Position numbers and translations under genes: made by a program. From Paraburkholderia fungorum (lineage in GTDB: Bacteria; Pseudomonadota; Gammaproteobacteria; Burkholderiales; Burkholderiaceae), in contig NZ_CADFGE010000001.1 in assembly GCF_902833645.1 (NCBI RefSeq), positions 682,001 through 746,000 of the forward strand: a stretch of 64,000 nt of DNA, written 5' to 3'. Below, in pieces: positions 1 to 12,535 of this stretch. Each line of letters begins with the position of its first letter. The stretch's first letter is position 1. The notes beneath the pieces are model-generated. The model ran no database searches. It had not been told where the DNA came from and saw only the letters and a list, made by a program, of their open reading frames with translations.

Positions 1-1616
1 GCTTCCTGTTGCTCAGCAGAATCCTTGGCCTTGACCGACAGGTTGATGCCACGCGACTTGCGATCGATGTTGATGATCATCGCGTTGACCTTGTCGCCTT
101 CCTTCAGCACGTTGCGAGCATCTTCCACGCGGTCTTGAGCGATTTCCGAAGCGCGCAGGTAGCCTTCGACTTCCGCCGACAGCTGAACCACCGCACCCTT
201 CGCATCTACCGTCTTGACCACGCCGTCGACGATCGAACCCTTGTCGTTCATTGCAACGAAGTTGCTGAACGGGTCGCCTTCGAGCTGCTTGATACCCAGC
301 GAAATGCGTTCCTTCTCGACGTCGATGCCGAGAACGATCGCTTCCACTTCGTCGCCCTTCTTGTACTTGCGAACCGCTTCTTCGCCCGTTTCCGACCACG
401 ACAGGTCCGACAGGTGAACCAGACCGTCGATGCCGCCCGGCAGACCGATGAAGACGCCGAAGTCGGTGATCGACTTGATTGCGCCTTGCAGCTTGTCGCC
501 CTTCTTGAAGTTGCGGCTGAAGTCGTCCCACGGGTTCGGCTTGCATTGCTTCATGCCGAGGCTGATACGGCGGCGGTCTTCGTCGATTTCGAGAACCATG
601 ACTTCGACTTCGTCGCCCAACTGAACAACCTTCGACGGTGCAACGTTCTTGTTCGTCCAGTCCATTTCCGACACGTGAACCAGGCCTTCGATGCCCGATT
701 CGACTTCGACGAATGCGCCGTAGTCGGTGATGTTGGTGACCTTACCGAACAGGCGCGTGCCCGACGGGTAACGGCGCGAGATGCCTTCCCACGGATCGTC
801 GCCCAGTTGCTTGATACCCAGCGAAACGCGGTTCTTCTCTTGATCGAACTTGAGGATCTTCGCGGTGACTTCCTGGCCAACCGACAGAACTTCGCTCGGG
901 TGACGCACACGACGCCATGCGATGTCGGTGATGTGCAGCAGGCCGTCGATACCGCCGAGGTCCACGAACGCGCCGTAATCGGTGATGTTCTTCACCACGC
1001 CTTCCACGATCGCGCCTTCCTTCAGCGTTTCGAGCAGCTTTGCGCGCTCTTCGCCCTGGGTTGCTTCGATCACGGCACGGCGCGACAGCACGACGTTGTT
1101 ACGCTTGCGGTCGAGCTTGATGACGCGGAATTCCAGCGTCTTGCCTTCGTACGGGGTCGTGTCCTTCACCGGACGCGTATCCACCAGCGAACCCGGCAGG
1201 AACGCACGGATGCCGTTGACCATGACGGTCATGCCGCCCTTGACCTTGCCCGTGATCGTACCGGTCACGAGTTCGTTGTTGTCGAGAGCCTTTTCCAGCG
1301 ACAGCCACGAAGCGAGGCGCTTCGCCTTGTCGCGCGACAGGATCGTGTCGCCATAGCCGTTTTCCAGCGCGTCGATCGCGACGGAAACGAAGTCGCCCGC
1401 CTGCACTTCTACCTCGCCCGCGTCGTTCAGGAACTCTTCGAGCGGGATGTAGGCTTCGGACTTGAGACCAGCGTTGACGACCACGAAGTTGTGGTCAACA
1501 CGCACGACTTCGGCGGAGATCACTTCGCCGGCGCGCATGTCTTGCTTGGTCAGCGACTCTTCGAACAGAGCCGCAAAAGATTCGGTATTCGGGTTGGAAG
1601 TTTGCAGGTCGGACAT
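1..1616 (-). CDS. rpsA: 30S ribosomal protein S1 (3' end outside the window)
   Basis: Ribosomal protein S1 binds mRNA on the 30S subunit and helps initiate translation of mRNAs with weak or structured leaders. The minus-strand reading frame opens with [20 protein letters not shown] and runs without a stop to base 1, giving 538 codons of a protein that is usually about 570 residues long. Repeated S1/OB-fold segments are visible, including one beginning [20 protein letters not shown]. The last visible residues read KDSAEQQEA, so only a short C-terminal tail is missing. No clear Shine-Dalgarno precedes the ATG (the upstream bases are mostly T and A), which fits the self-regulated leader known for S1 genes. 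It follows cmk in the same direction, the usual arrangement in proteobacteria. Confidence 0.97.
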   Translation of the reverse strand, partial: MSDLQTSNPNTESFAALFEESLTKQDMRAGEVISAEVVRVDHNFVVVNAGLKSEAYIPLEEFLNDAGEVEVQAGDFVSVAIDALENGYGDTILSRDKAKRLASWLSLEKALDNNELVTGTITGKVKGGMTVMVNGIRAFLPGSLVDTRPVKDTTPYEGKTLEFRVIKLDRKRNNVVLSRRAVIEATQGEERAKLLETLKEGAIVEGVVKNITDYGAFVDLGGIDGLLHITDIAWRRVRHPSEVLSVGQEVTAKILKFDQEKNRVSLGIKQLGDDPWEGISRRYPSGTRLFGKVTNITDYGAFVEVESGIEGLVHVSEMDWTNKNVAPSKVVQLGDEVEVMVLEIDEDRRRISLGMKQCKPNPWDDFSRNFKKGDKLQGAIKSITDFGVFIGLPGGIDGLVHLSDLSWSETGEEAVRKYKKGDEVEAIVLGIDVEKERISLGIKQLEGDPFSNFVAMNDKGSIVDGVVKTVDAKGAVVQLSAEVEGYLRASEIAQDRVEDARNVLKEGDKVNAMIINIDRKSRGINLSVKAKDSAEQQE

Positions 1617-1803
1617 AAAAATCAAAATTTGCATGGTTCTCGCGGTGCCCGGCTGACCGGATGATCAGCAATGACGGCTATGTGCGAATGCCACGCGGGG
1701 TTAAGGGGTTAATACACGCTCCACGACACTCGCGGAGCACCTACTGACAACGCCTACTTCTACTGCGCCCGCTGCCCGGATATCCTCAGATACCACTCGG
1801 ACA

Positions 1804-2490
1804 TCAAGCATGCGGGACCAATGCTTCGTACCACTGCACCACCTGTTCAACCGCCTGGTCGATCGACAATGCCGAAGTATCAAGCAGCTTTGCATCCGCT
1901 GCGGGCTTGAGCGGCGCGGCCGCGCGCTGACTGTCACGCTCGTCGCGCTCACGCAAATCCCGGAGCAAGTCATCTATATTAGCAGAAAATCCTTTTTGGA
2001 TCAATTGCTTATGCCGGCGCGCCGCGCGGGCTTCGACGCTGGCCGTCATGAACACCTTCAACACGGCGTCCTGGAAGATCACGGTGCCCATGTCGCGGCC
2101 GTCCGCGACCAGTCCCGGTTCCTTGCGAAAAGCCCGCTGACGGGCCACCAACGCGGCTCTGACGGGGGCGTGCACGGCTATCGACGAGGCCCGGCTGCCA
2201 ACTTCCTCGGCGCGAATGTCGGCGGATACGTCGACACCGTCGAGCTGGGCCAGCCCCTCGCGGAAAGTAATATGGAGGTCGTCGATCAGTTTTACCAGCG
2301 CTTCGACGTCATCCTCCTCGATGTCGTAGCGCATGCTGGCAAGCGCGGCGAGCCGGTAAAGCGCGCCGCTGTCCAGCAAATGGAAGCCGAGATTCGCGGC
2401 AACCAGCGCGGCCACGGTGCCCTTGCCGGAGGCGCTGGGGCCGTCGATCGTAATGACGGGCGTTTGGTGAAAGGGACGGATCGGTTTCAT
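1804..2490 (-). CDS. cmk: cytidylate kinase
   Basis: Phosphorylates CMP and dCMP with ATP in the cytoplasm, feeding pyrimidine nucleotide pools. The 228-residue protein has the P-loop GPSASGKGT at residues 17-25, the substrate-binding stretch [12 protein letters not shown] near residue 128, and the LID-region motif RDERDSQR near residue 183, all typical of bacterial Cmk. Length is normal. It lies 35 bp downstream of aroA and upstream of rpsA, all on the minus strand, and is probably the penultimate gene of the supraoperon. Confidence 0.97.
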   Translation of the reverse strand: MKPIRPFHQTPVITIDGPSASGKGTVAALVAANLGFHLLDSGALYRLAALASMRYDIEEDDVEALVKLIDDLHITFREGLAQLDGVDVSADIRAEEVGSRASSIAVHAPVRAALVARQRAFRKEPGLVADGRDMGTVIFQDAVLKVFMTASVEARAARRHKQLIQKGFSANIDDLLRDLRERDERDSQRAAAPLKPAADAKLLDTSALSIDQAVEQVVQWYEALVPHA

Positions 2491-2525
2491 CGAAAAAGTC
2501 GCACGTCAGTCGATTCAGAAGCGAA

Positions 2526-3830
2526 TCAGGGTTGAGCGAGCGCGGTGAAGCGCTCGAAATAATCGGGAAACGTCTTGCCGACGCACTTCGGGTCGTTGAT
2601 CCGGATCGGCACGCCACCCAGACTCACGAGCGAGAAGCACATCGCCATGCGGTGATCGTCGTAAGTGTCGATCGAGGCGTTCGGAATCAATTTTTCAGGC
2701 GGCGTGACGACGAGGAAATCCTCGCCCTCCTGCACTTTGGCGCCGACCTTGCGCAGCTCGGTAGCCATCGCGGCGATCCGGTCGGTTTCCTTCACACGCC
2801 AACTGGCAATATTGCGCAGCGTGGTGGTTCCGTCGGCGAACAGCGCGGCGACGGCGATCGTCATCGCGGCATCGGGAATCAGGTTGAAGTCCATGTCGAT
2901 CGGATCGAGCTTGCCGTTGTCGTTGCCGACTCCGCGCACCTCGATCCAGTCGTCGCCCATCTGCAGGTTCGCGCCCATCTTGATCAGCGCGTCGGCAAAG
3001 CCGACGTCGCCCTGGATGCTGGAGCGGCCCACACCTTCCACCCGCAACGGTCCGCCGCCGAGCGCGCCGGCCGCGAGGAAATACGACGCCGACGATGCAT
3101 CGCCTTCCACCATGATGGTGCCCGGCGACTGATAGCGCTGCCCAGCCGGCACGACGAAGCGATGCCATTCATGGCGCTCGACCTTGATGCCGAACCGCTC
3201 CATCAGCTTGATCGTGATCTCGATGTACGGCCTCGAGATCAGCTCGCCGTCCACCTGCACGACGGTCACGCCGCTTTCCGTGCGCAGCAGCGGCAGCGTC
3301 ATCAGCAGTGAAGTCAGGAACTGGCTCGACACGTCGCCACGCACGCGGATCGGCGCGTCGGCCGTGATTTGCGCCGGGCGAATCCGCAGCGGCGGATAAC
3401 CTTCGTTCTCTTCATAGTCGACTTTCGCGCCAAGCTGGCGCAAGCCGTCGACCAGATCGCCGATCGGCCGTTCGTGCATGCGCGGCACGCCGTGAATACG
3501 ATAATCGCCGCCGTTCACCGCGAGCGCCGCGGTCAGCGGACGCACCGCCGTGCCGGCGTTGCCGAGGAACAGATCGGCGGTGCGTGCTGTAAACGCGCCA
3601 CGCGTACCGGTCACGACACAAGTGTCGCCCTCGCGCTTCAGACGCACGCCGAGCTTTTCAAGCGCGTCGAGCATCACGCGGGTGTCGTCGGAGTCGAGCA
3701 GATTCGTGATCGTCGTTTCGCCTTCGGCGAGCGCCGCGAGCAGCAGCACACGATTCGAAATGCTTTTCGAGCCGGGCAAACGAACCGTGCCGGACGCACG
3801 AGAGAATGGTCCGAGATCGAGGAATTCCAT
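2526..3830 (-). CDS. aroA: 3-phosphoshikimate 1-carboxyvinyltransferase (EPSP synthase)
   Basis: Sixth step of the shikimate pathway: transfers the enolpyruvyl group of PEP to shikimate 3-phosphate. The 434-residue sequence carries [19 protein letters not shown] near the N-terminus, the [14 protein letters not shown] motif, the conserved [16 protein letters not shown] stretch, and the C-terminal [11 protein letters not shown] signature. The NAGTAxRP form is typical of class I enzymes. It starts 18 bp after the tyrA stop and precedes cmk, so it is probably cotranscribed with them. Confidence 0.97.
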   Translation of the reverse strand: MEFLDLGPFSRASGTVRLPGSKSISNRVLLLAALAEGETTITNLLDSDDTRVMLDALEKLGVRLKREGDTCVVTGTRGAFTARTADLFLGNAGTAVRPLTAALAVNGGDYRIHGVPRMHERPIGDLVDGLRQLGAKVDYEENEGYPPLRIRPAQITADAPIRVRGDVSSQFLTSLLMTLPLLRTESGVTVVQVDGELISRPYIEITIKLMERFGIKVERHEWHRFVVPAGQRYQSPGTIMVEGDASSASYFLAAGALGGGPLRVEGVGRSSIQGDVGFADALIKMGANLQMGDDWIEVRGVGNDNGKLDPIDMDFNLIPDAAMTIAVAALFADGTTTLRNIASWRVKETDRIAAMATELRKVGAKVQEGEDFLVVTPPEKLIPNASIDTYDDHRMAMCFSLVSLGGVPIRINDPKCVGKTFPDYFERFTALAQP

Positions 3831-3848
3831 GATTGAGTCCAGTTCCGG

Positions 3849-4799
3849 TTATTTCGAAGCGTCGCCGAGGGCTGCCCCGGCGGTGCGCTGCTCCTGCCAT
3901 TCGCTGCGCGCGACCCGCGAACGCGTGAACACGGCTTCGAGTGCGGCGCCATCGGCGGCTTCGATCGCCGTGCGCAAGCGCGCGAGCACCGCCGTGTACG
4001 CATCGAGTTCGTCGAGCAACGCGGCGCGGTTCGCCACACACACGTCGCGCCACATTTCCGGGCTCGACGCTGCGATGCGCGTGAAGTCGCGGAAACCGCC
4101 GGCAGCGAACGAGAATTTCAGCGCAGCGTCGGGCGAATTGAGAATCTGCTCGACCAGCGCGAAAGACAAAACGTGCGGCAGATGGCTGACCGACGCGAGC
4201 ACCCGATCATGCTGTTCGGGCGTCATGTCCCGCACGCACGCGCCGGTTGCGCGCCACATCGCGGCAACGCGCTCGACCGCTTCCGGCGCGTTCTCCGGCA
4301 GCGGGCACAACACGACGTTGCGATCCACGTACAGGTCGGGCAACGCGGCATCCGGGCCGCTCGCTTCACGGCCGGCAATCGGATGCCCCGGCACGAACCG
4401 GCCGATGCGCGCGCCGAGCGCCGCGCGTGCGGATGCAACCACGTCGGACTTGGTGCTACCGGCATCGGTGACAATCGTGCCTGCGTCGAGAAACGGCACA
4501 ATGCGCTCGAGCAGCGCTTGTGTTTGCGCGACGGGCGCGGCAAGCAACACGATATCCGCGCCGGAGAGCGCGGCACGCAACGCGGCATCGTCGGTCAACG
4601 CCGCCGATTGGTCGATCATGCCCAATTCCAGCGCGCGCGCAGTCGACGCGGATGAACGCCCGACGCCGATCACGGTGCGCGCGCCCGTCGCCGCACTCCG
4701 CTCACCCCGCTCACGCAGCGCGCGCGAAAGCGATCCGCCGATCAGGCCGACACCGAAAATCACCAACTTGTTAAAAGAAAACGCGGCCACGTCGGTCAC
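3849..4799 (-). CDS. tyrA: prephenate dehydrogenase
   Basis: Oxidatively decarboxylates prephenate (or dehydrogenates arogenate) in tyrosine synthesis. The 316-residue protein opens with a Rossmann fold, IFGVGLIGGSLSRALRERG from about residue 14, followed by GHPIAGRE and the helical-domain motif HDRVLASVSHLPHVLSFAL. There is no fused chorismate mutase domain; that activity is in the neighbouring pheA. The start used is a GTG at 4797-4799, because no ATG precedes the nucleotide-binding motif in this frame. Whether it prefers prephenate or arogenate, NAD or NADP, cannot be read from the sequence. Confidence 0.93.
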   Translation of the reverse strand: MTDVAAFSFNKLVIFGVGLIGGSLSRALRERGERSAATGARTVIGVGRSSASTARALELGMIDQSAALTDDAALRAALSGADIVLLAAPVAQTQALLERIVPFLDAGTIVTDAGSTKSDVVASARAALGARIGRFVPGHPIAGREASGPDAALPDLYVDRNVVLCPLPENAPEAVERVAAMWRATGACVRDMTPEQHDRVLASVSHLPHVLSFALVEQILNSPDAALKFSFAAGGFRDFTRIAASSPEMWRDVCVANRAALLDELDAYTAVLARLRTAIEAADGAALEAVFTRSRVARSEWQEQRTAGAALGDASK

Positions 4800-4850
4800 A
4801 GAAAAAGCGCACCTTCCGTCAAGTAAGGCGCGTGGTTCAAGGTCAAGCGC

Positions 4851-5963
4851 TTACGCGGCGGCAAGCGTCTGTTCGAGCGCCGCGAGGAATGCTTCGTTTT
4901 CGTCGGGCAGGCCGATCGTGATGCGCAGCCATTGCGGCAAACCGTAGTTGCCGACCGGACGAACGATCACGCCCCGCTTCAACAGTTCGAGGTTCACGCG
5001 GTTGCCCGCTGCGTCGTCGTTACCGACGCGCACCAGCACGAAGTTACCGTCCGACGGCACATATTCGAGGCCGAGTTTGTCGAACGCCTCGGTCAGTTGA
5101 CGGTAGCCCTGCGCATTCAAAGCCGCGCTCTTTTCCAGAAACGCCTTGTCGTTCAGCGCCGCGATCGCTGCGGCTTGCGCCAGCGTGTTCACGTTGAACG
5201 GCTGACGCAGACGGTTCAGCAAGTCGGTCAATTCCGGCTGCGCGATGGCGAAGCCGACCCGCAAACCGGCCAGGCCGAACGCCTTGGAGAAGGTGCGCGA
5301 TACCAGCAGATTGGGATAACGACGCACCCATGCGATCGAGTCGTAGCGCTTTTCTTCCGGCAGATATTCCGTGTACGCCTCGTCGAGCACGACGACCACG
5401 TTGCGCGGCACCTTGTCGAGAAACGCTTCGAGCTTCGCGCCTTCGATGAACGTGCCGGTCGGGTTGTTCGGATTGGCGACGAAAATCAGGCGGGTGTCGT
5501 CGGTGATCGCGGCAAGCATCGCGTCCAGGTCGTGGCCGTATCTGACGGCCGGCACAACGATCGCACGCGCACCCACGCCTTGCGTGGCGAGCGCGTACAC
5601 GGCGAATGAATACTGGGCGTAGACGATCGACTGCCCCTTCTCGACGAACGCGTGCGCGGCAATTTCGAGAATATCGTTGCTGCCGTTGCCAAGCGTGACC
5701 CAGTCGGCCGGCACGCCGTAACGCTCACTCAGCGCGGCCTTCAGTTCGAAGGCATTCGCGTCCGGATAGCGGCCCAGTTCGCTGGCTGCTTGCGCCATGG
5801 CGCGTTGCGCCGACTCCGGCATGCCCAGCGGATTTTCATTCGACGCCAGCTTCACGATGGCCGCTTCGTCGAGGCCAAACTCGCGGGCCACTTCCGAAAT
5901 CGGCTTGCCGGCGATGTAAGGCGCAATCGCGCGCACATAGGAAGGGCCGAAGGACGTTGTCAT
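4851..5963 (-). CDS. hisC: histidinol-phosphate / aromatic aminotransferase
   Basis: PLP-dependent class I/II aminotransferase of the HisC family, 370 residues. The ATG at 5961-5963 gives MTTSFGPSYVRAIAPYIAGK, the usual family N-terminus; the same frame is open further upstream but without family similarity. Visible motifs are SNENPLG (substrate and phosphate binding), NPNNPTGTF, and the PLP-lysine motif SRTFSKAFGLAGLRVGFA. HisC enzymes often also transaminate phenylpyruvate, 4-hydroxyphenylpyruvate or prephenate. Its place between pheA and tyrA suggests an aromatic-acid role here rather than, or as well as, histidine synthesis; that is inference. Confidence 0.92.
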   Translation of the reverse strand: MTTSFGPSYVRAIAPYIAGKPISEVAREFGLDEAAIVKLASNENPLGMPESAQRAMAQAASELGRYPDANAFELKAALSERYGVPADWVTLGNGSNDILEIAAHAFVEKGQSIVYAQYSFAVYALATQGVGARAIVVPAVRYGHDLDAMLAAITDDTRLIFVANPNNPTGTFIEGAKLEAFLDKVPRNVVVVLDEAYTEYLPEEKRYDSIAWVRRYPNLLVSRTFSKAFGLAGLRVGFAIAQPELTDLLNRLRQPFNVNTLAQAAAIAALNDKAFLEKSAALNAQGYRQLTEAFDKLGLEYVPSDGNFVLVRVGNDDAAGNRVNLELLKRGVIVRPVGNYGLPQWLRITIGLPDENEAFLAALEQTLAAA

Positions 5964-6053
5964 GAAAATCTCCGAACGACTAATTAGTAATAGATGAATA
6001 TGCGACAGGCAAGCCCAAGCGGCATGAGCGTGCCTCGACAAACTCGACAAACA

Positions 6054-7136
6054 TTAACGAGCGCGCGGATACGAGCCGAGTATCTTCAGGAATTCGGCCT
6101 TCTGGCCAAGCTCGGTCAGCGCGGCAGCAACCGCCGGTTCGTCCCGATGGCCTTCGACGTCGATATAGAAGTAATACTCCCACGTGCCGACGCGCGCCGG
6201 GCGCGACTCGAAACGGGTCATGGATACACTATGGCGCGCCAACGGCTCCAGTAACTTGAACACGGCGCCCGGCTCGTTCGCCACCGAAACGATCAACGAC
6301 GTCTGGTCGTGTCCGCTCACCCCGGTGCGTTCCTTGCCGATCATCACGAAACGCGTGCGATTGTGCGGATCGTCCTGAATCAGCGCGTAAGCGACTTGCA
6401 GCCCGTAATGCGTCGCGGCGCGATCGCCGGCGATAGCCGCCACGGTCGGATCTTCCGCCGCCATGCGCGCCGCTTCGGCATTGCTCGACACCGCCTGGCG
6501 CTCGAGATGCGGCGCGTTGGTCGCGAGCCAGCGCTGGCACTGGGCGAGCGCCTGCGCGTGCGCACACACCCGCTTCACGCCGGTGAGACCGCCGCTCAGC
6601 GTCAGAAGGTTGTGATGAATCGGCAACGCCAGTTCGCCGCCGATCGTGAGCTGCGTTTGCAGCAGCAGGTCGAGCGTGCGCGACACCGCGCCCTCAGTCG
6701 AATTCTCGACCGGCACGACGCCGAATTCCGCCGCGCCGGCTTCGACCGAGCGAAACACCTCGTCAATCGACGGGCACGGCAGACCTTCGATCGACTGACC
6801 GAAGTACTCGTGCATCGCCTGTTCGCTGTACGTGCCGACCGGGCCGAGATAGGCGGCCTTGACGGTCTTTTCGAGCGCGCGGCTCGCGGACATGATCTCG
6901 CGCCAGATCGCGCTGATATGTTCGCTGGCCAGCGGGCCGTTGCTCATATCCTGCAGACGCGCGATCACCTGCTGCTCGCGCTCGGGGCGAAACACCGGCG
7001 CGTTGAAATGCTTCTTCACCTCGCCCACTTCGAGCGCCACCGCGGCGCGCTGATTGAGGAGCGCGATCAGTTGCGCGTCGAGCGCGTCGATGCGCTCGCG
7101 AAGGGGCTTGAGTCGGGTATTGAGTTCGTCGTCCAT
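6054..7136 (-). CDS. pheA: bifunctional chorismate mutase / prephenate dehydratase (P-protein)
   Basis: Converts chorismate to prephenate and then to phenylpyruvate in phenylalanine synthesis. The 360-residue protein from the ATG at 7136 begins MDDELNTRLKPLRERIDALD. The N-terminal ~90 residues are an AroQ-type chorismate mutase. The prephenate dehydratase domain follows (GPVGTYSEQAMHEYFGQS, then ENSTEGAVSRTLDLLL), and a C-terminal ACT domain carries the feedback-inhibition region (VANEPGAVFKLLEPLARH, then FESRPAR). An upstream ATG in frame at 7169 would add 11 residues and is less likely. It sits between serC and hisC in the supraoperon. Confidence 0.96.
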   Translation of the reverse strand: MDDELNTRLKPLRERIDALDAQLIALLNQRAAVALEVGEVKKHFNAPVFRPEREQQVIARLQDMSNGPLASEHISAIWREIMSASRALEKTVKAAYLGPVGTYSEQAMHEYFGQSIEGLPCPSIDEVFRSVEAGAAEFGVVPVENSTEGAVSRTLDLLLQTQLTIGGELALPIHHNLLTLSGGLTGVKRVCAHAQALAQCQRWLATNAPHLERQAVSSNAEAARMAAEDPTVAAIAGDRAATHYGLQVAYALIQDDPHNRTRFVMIGKERTGVSGHDQTSLIVSVANEPGAVFKLLEPLARHSVSMTRFESRPARVGTWEYYFYIDVEGHRDEPAVAAALTELGQKAEFLKILGSYPRAR

Positions 7137-7214
7137 GCGTGAAAACGGCCCTGCCGATAGCTGCTGCACAAATGCGTGCTGGAAAGGATGCGCGTGCCTG
7201 AATAGCTGACCGAC

Positions 7215-8297
7215 TCAGGCGCTGCGCTGTTCGAATTCCTTCATGTATTCGACAAGCGCTTTGACGCCTTCGAGCGGGACAGCGTTATAAATCGACGCCC
7301 GCATGCCGCCGACGGACTTGTGGCCCTTTAGCTGCACCATTCCCCGCGCTTTCGCGCCGGCCAGGAAATCTTCGTTGCGCGACTCGTCGGCGAGGAAAAA
7401 CGGTACGTTCATCCGCGAGCGCGAGCCACGTTCGACCTTGTTCAGATAGAAGCTGCTCGAATCGATCGCGTCGTACAACAGCTTCGATTTTTCGAGGTTA
7501 CGCGCTTCCATCGCGGTAAGGCCGCCCTGCTTCTTCAACCACTTGAACACCAGCCCCGCGATGTAAATCGCGTACGTGGGCGGCGTGTTGTACATCGAAT
7601 TGTTTTCGGCGACGGTTTTCCATTCAAACGCCGACGGGCAGATCGCTTGCGCGCGATCCAGCATGTCTTCGCGCACGATCACGACCGTCACACCGGCCAT
7701 GCCGATGTTTTTCTGCGCACCGCCAAACAGCACGCCGTATTTGGCGATATCCATCGGGCGCGACAGGATGTGTGACGAGGCGTCCGCCACCAGCGGAATA
7801 TTGCCGAGATCGGGGATTTCGAACGTCTCGACACCGTGAATGGTCTCGTTGGTGCACAGATGCACGTAGGCCGGATCGTCCGACAGTTGCCATTCCGAGC
7901 GTGCCGGTGCGCGCGTGAAGCCTTCGGCTGTCTGGCCGCTCGCCGCGAGATGTGCCGCGCCGTACTTTTGCGCTTCCTTGAACGACTTCTGCGACCACGA
8001 ACCCGTCACGATGAAATCCGCGCGTGCTTTCGCGCCCATCAGGTTCATCGGCACGATGGCGTTTTCGCCCAGGCCGCCGCCTTGCAGAAACAGGATGCGA
8101 TGGCTGGCGGGCACCTGGAGCAACTCACGCAGATCGACGAGCGCTTCCTCATGGATCGACATGAATTCTTTGCCGCGATGGCTCATTTCCATCACGCTCA
8201 TGCCGCTGCCCTGCCAATCGAGCATTTCGTCGGCTGCCTGACGCAGCACTTCTTCGGGCATGGCAGCGGGGCCGGCGGAGAAATTAAAGACGCGCAT
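7215..8297 (-). CDS. serC: phosphoserine aminotransferase
   Basis: PLP enzyme converting 3-phosphohydroxypyruvate to phosphoserine (serine synthesis), also used in pyridoxine synthesis. The 360-residue sequence starts [20 protein letters not shown] and contains the PLP-lysine region [17 protein letters not shown] and the phosphate-binding HTTxN-equivalent region near the middle. Length and N-terminus are normal for the family. It is the first gene of the run serC-pheA-hisC-tyrA-aroA-cmk-rpsA; the 360-bp region upstream probably carries the promoter. Confidence 0.97.
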   Translation of the reverse strand: MRVFNFSAGPAAMPEEVLRQAADEMLDWQGSGMSVMEMSHRGKEFMSIHEEALVDLRELLQVPASHRILFLQGGGLGENAIVPMNLMGAKARADFIVTGSWSQKSFKEAQKYGAAHLAASGQTAEGFTRAPARSEWQLSDDPAYVHLCTNETIHGVETFEIPDLGNIPLVADASSHILSRPMDIAKYGVLFGGAQKNIGMAGVTVVIVREDMLDRAQAICPSAFEWKTVAENNSMYNTPPTYAIYIAGLVFKWLKKQGGLTAMEARNLEKSKLLYDAIDSSSFYLNKVERGSRSRMNVPFFLADESRNEDFLAGAKARGMVQLKGHKSVGGMRASIYNAVPLEGVKALVEYMKEFEQRSA

Positions 8298-8657
8298 CGT
8301 GAGATCCTGGAAGCTGGCGCGAAAAACGAACAGATCGCGCGAAAATCGGCGAAGTTGGCGGCCGCAAAGCTAGCCGCCGCAAAATCAGCGCCGCGAACCC
8401 GGCACCCCGAGTTTGACGGTGCGTATTTGGCAACACGTATTGACGACACGCATCTGGCAACATTTTCGCGCCCAAAAAGAAAATGGCCGTCTGCGCATGT
8501 GCGCAAACAGCCATTATCGCATTGTCACCGCAAACCCGCCAAACCGGAACGCCACTCAGCACGCTGTACAGCTTGCCAAGCAACGGCTGGCGCGTCAGCG
8601 CTGCCTGTCGATCTTTGGGCCCGAAGCCGGCTTAGTTAGCAGGCTTAGCTGCCTGAC
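8298..8657. other. intergenic region upstream of serC
   Basis: Non-coding 360 bp between the DUF2059 gene and serC. It holds the transcription terminator described separately and, nearer serC, two direct copies of TGGCAACA (8428-8435 and 8455-8462) 27 bp apart, which read TGTTGCCA on the coding strand. These could be regulator half-sites or part of the serC promoter; no convincing -10/-35 pair was recognised. The stretch 8360-8400 is a low-complexity run built on GCCGC and AAA. No gene was found. Confidence 0.5.
8470..8515 (-). terminator. rho-independent terminator of the DUF2059 gene
   Basis: On the minus strand an imperfect hairpin pairs AATGGC (8510-8515 side) with GCCATT (8482-8487 side), with an inner stem made of two TGCGCA copies at 8492-8497 and 8500-8505. 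It is followed by TTTCTTTTTGG. Position about 140 bp after the stop fits a terminator separating this gene from serC. Confidence 0.7.
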
Positions 8658-9263
8658 TTACTTGGCCGGCTTGACCGAAGCGACTTCCTTGTCAGCCTGG
8701 TCGCGCGTTGCCTTGATCGATTGCGGCATGTACTTTTGCATCAAGCCATTCACCACGTCGCGGCCAACCTGGTCTTGCACCTGGATGAACTTGCGGCCGG
8801 TCGGGCTCTTGTAGAACGCGGTCAGATCCTTGATTTCCGACGTGCTGTAGTACTTCGCGTAAGCGTCGTACTGAGCTTGCATGGCGTCTTGACGGAAAGC
8901 GTCCGTTGCGAACACCTGGCCTGCACCGTCAACCAGCTTCGGCACAGCGTTCTTTTGCAGCGTCGGGACGGAAGCCTGCTTCTGCTTGTCCGTCATCGTC
9001 TTGTTTTCGCTCAGGGCGTCCGACAGGATCGCCGGAACCAGCTGCTTGGCTTGCATCTGGGCGCTGTTGCCGATTGCGCCAACCAGCTTTTGTGCATCGA
9101 TTGCGTCCAGCAGGTCCTTGATTGCAGCCTGCTTGGCCGGATCAACCGGTGCTGCAGCGGCAGCAGCCGGAGCCGCCGGAGCCTGGCTCTGAAGCGCTTG
9201 AGCCATAGCGAAGGTCGGCACGAGAGCAGCCAGCAACATCAGTTGTTTGAATCGTTTTTGCAT
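8658..9263 (-). CDS. DUF2059 domain periplasmic protein
   Basis: A 201-residue exported protein of unknown function. The first ~22 residues are a Sec signal peptide with cleavage expected after TFAMA, followed by an Ala/Pro-rich linker (roughly residues 24-45). The C-terminal half is the DUF2059 helical domain: DAFRQDAMQAQYDAYAKYYS, then LTAFYKSPTGRKFIQ, a pattern shared by many proteobacterial periplasmic proteins. Two ATG codons are adjacent; the second (9261-9263) lies 5 nt from AGGGAG and is preferred over 9266. It sits between gyrA and serC on the same strand, separated from serC by its own terminator. Function is not known. Confidence 0.85.
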   Translation of the reverse strand: MQKRFKQLMLLAALVPTFAMAQALQSQAPAAPAAAAAAPVDPAKQAAIKDLLDAIDAQKLVGAIGNSAQMQAKQLVPAILSDALSENKTMTDKQKQASVPTLQKNAVPKLVDGAGQVFATDAFRQDAMQAQYDAYAKYYSTSEIKDLTAFYKSPTGRKFIQVQDQVGRDVVNGLMQKYMPQSIKATRDQADKEVASVKPAK

Positions 9264-9272
9264 CATTACTCC

Positions 9273-9332
9273 CTAAGAGAAATTAACTTGAACTGCGAGC
9301 CGCGCGGGATGCGTGTCGGCCCGACACGCCAT
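9273..9332 (-). CDS. possible 19-codon leader ORF upstream of the DUF2059 gene
   Basis: The 11-mer AGGGAGTAATG, which forms the ribosome-binding site and first start of the DUF2059 gene, occurs a second time 66 bp upstream (minus strand 9340-9330). From that ATG an ORF of 19 codons reads MACRADTHPARLAVQVNFS and stops with a TAG that overlaps the AGGGAG of the downstream gene. Codons 2-7 form a perfect 9-bp inverted repeat, GCGTGTCGG and CCGACACGC (9311-9329), with a one-base loop. A GTG in another frame at better spacing could instead start a 14-codon ORF. This could be a translational leader, or simply a duplicated start region; coding is unproven. Confidence 0.3.
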   Translation of the reverse strand: MACRADTHPARLAVQVNFS

Positions 9333-9386
9333 TACTCCCTGCGCAGCTTTCAACTAATAACTGAGACTGAAAGCCGCTGACGCGGA

Positions 9387-12023
<2,637 letters not shown>

Positions 12024-12535
12024 TATCCGTATCTTTTACGTGCCAAGGCGGTGGCGTGAAGCTCGCTTGAAGCCTCTCGCTTGAAGCCCCTCTCGCCGCG
12101 CCTTCGCGTAAGCATTGCAGGCGCAACGCATCACGCGATTCTAACATGCCGCGCATCCGCCCCCGGCGGGGGTACGTATACCTATTAGCAGGCGAACCGA
12201 AATGGCGCCTGAACGCCCCATGATCGACTTGGGGCAGGCTCGATTTGTGCGTGGGCCAATCCGCCGCTCAGCCATGACTGGCGGTGCCTCCAGCGGATTA
12301 CTTCTGTTGCGCATGCACCACAATTGGAGGGCGATTTGATCGGGGGCAGATTTTTTTATCGTTGGAAGGGAACGATATGGCAAAATGCCAACGCACAAAG
12401 AGTTAGACACTGCTCGAAGTCTACACAGCACGTTTTTTGTTCTACACCGATGTTATACTTCGAGCAATGTATGACTTGTCTTCGTCAACAGGCTCGCAGT
12501 AAACCTGCGGTAATCTCAATTTCGAGAGGAGAAAT
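12024..12535. promoter_or_regulatory. divergent gyrA / ompA regulatory region
   Basis: A 512-bp non-coding stretch that must carry the promoters of gyrA (minus) and ompA (plus). Toward ompA it holds a -10-like TATACT at 12454-12459, without a convincing -35, and a perfect 10-bp inverted repeat TGCTCGAAGT (12411-12420) / ACTTCGAGCA (12457-12466) whose right arm overlaps that -10. A strong ribosome-binding site, GAGAGGAGAA, lies at 12524-12533, just before the ompA ATG. The part nearer gyrA is GC-rich with no recognisable element, and no additional gene is supported. Confidence 0.5.

Noticed and set aside
9..1664. 551-codon open frame on the plus strand opposite rpsA, and similar long frames opposite gyrA, xdhB, the antiporter gene and others
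   Set aside because: They are shadows of strongly biased GC-rich codon use on the coding strand; the translated sequences are rich in Arg, Ala and His with no domain pattern, and the opposite strand encodes recognised proteins.
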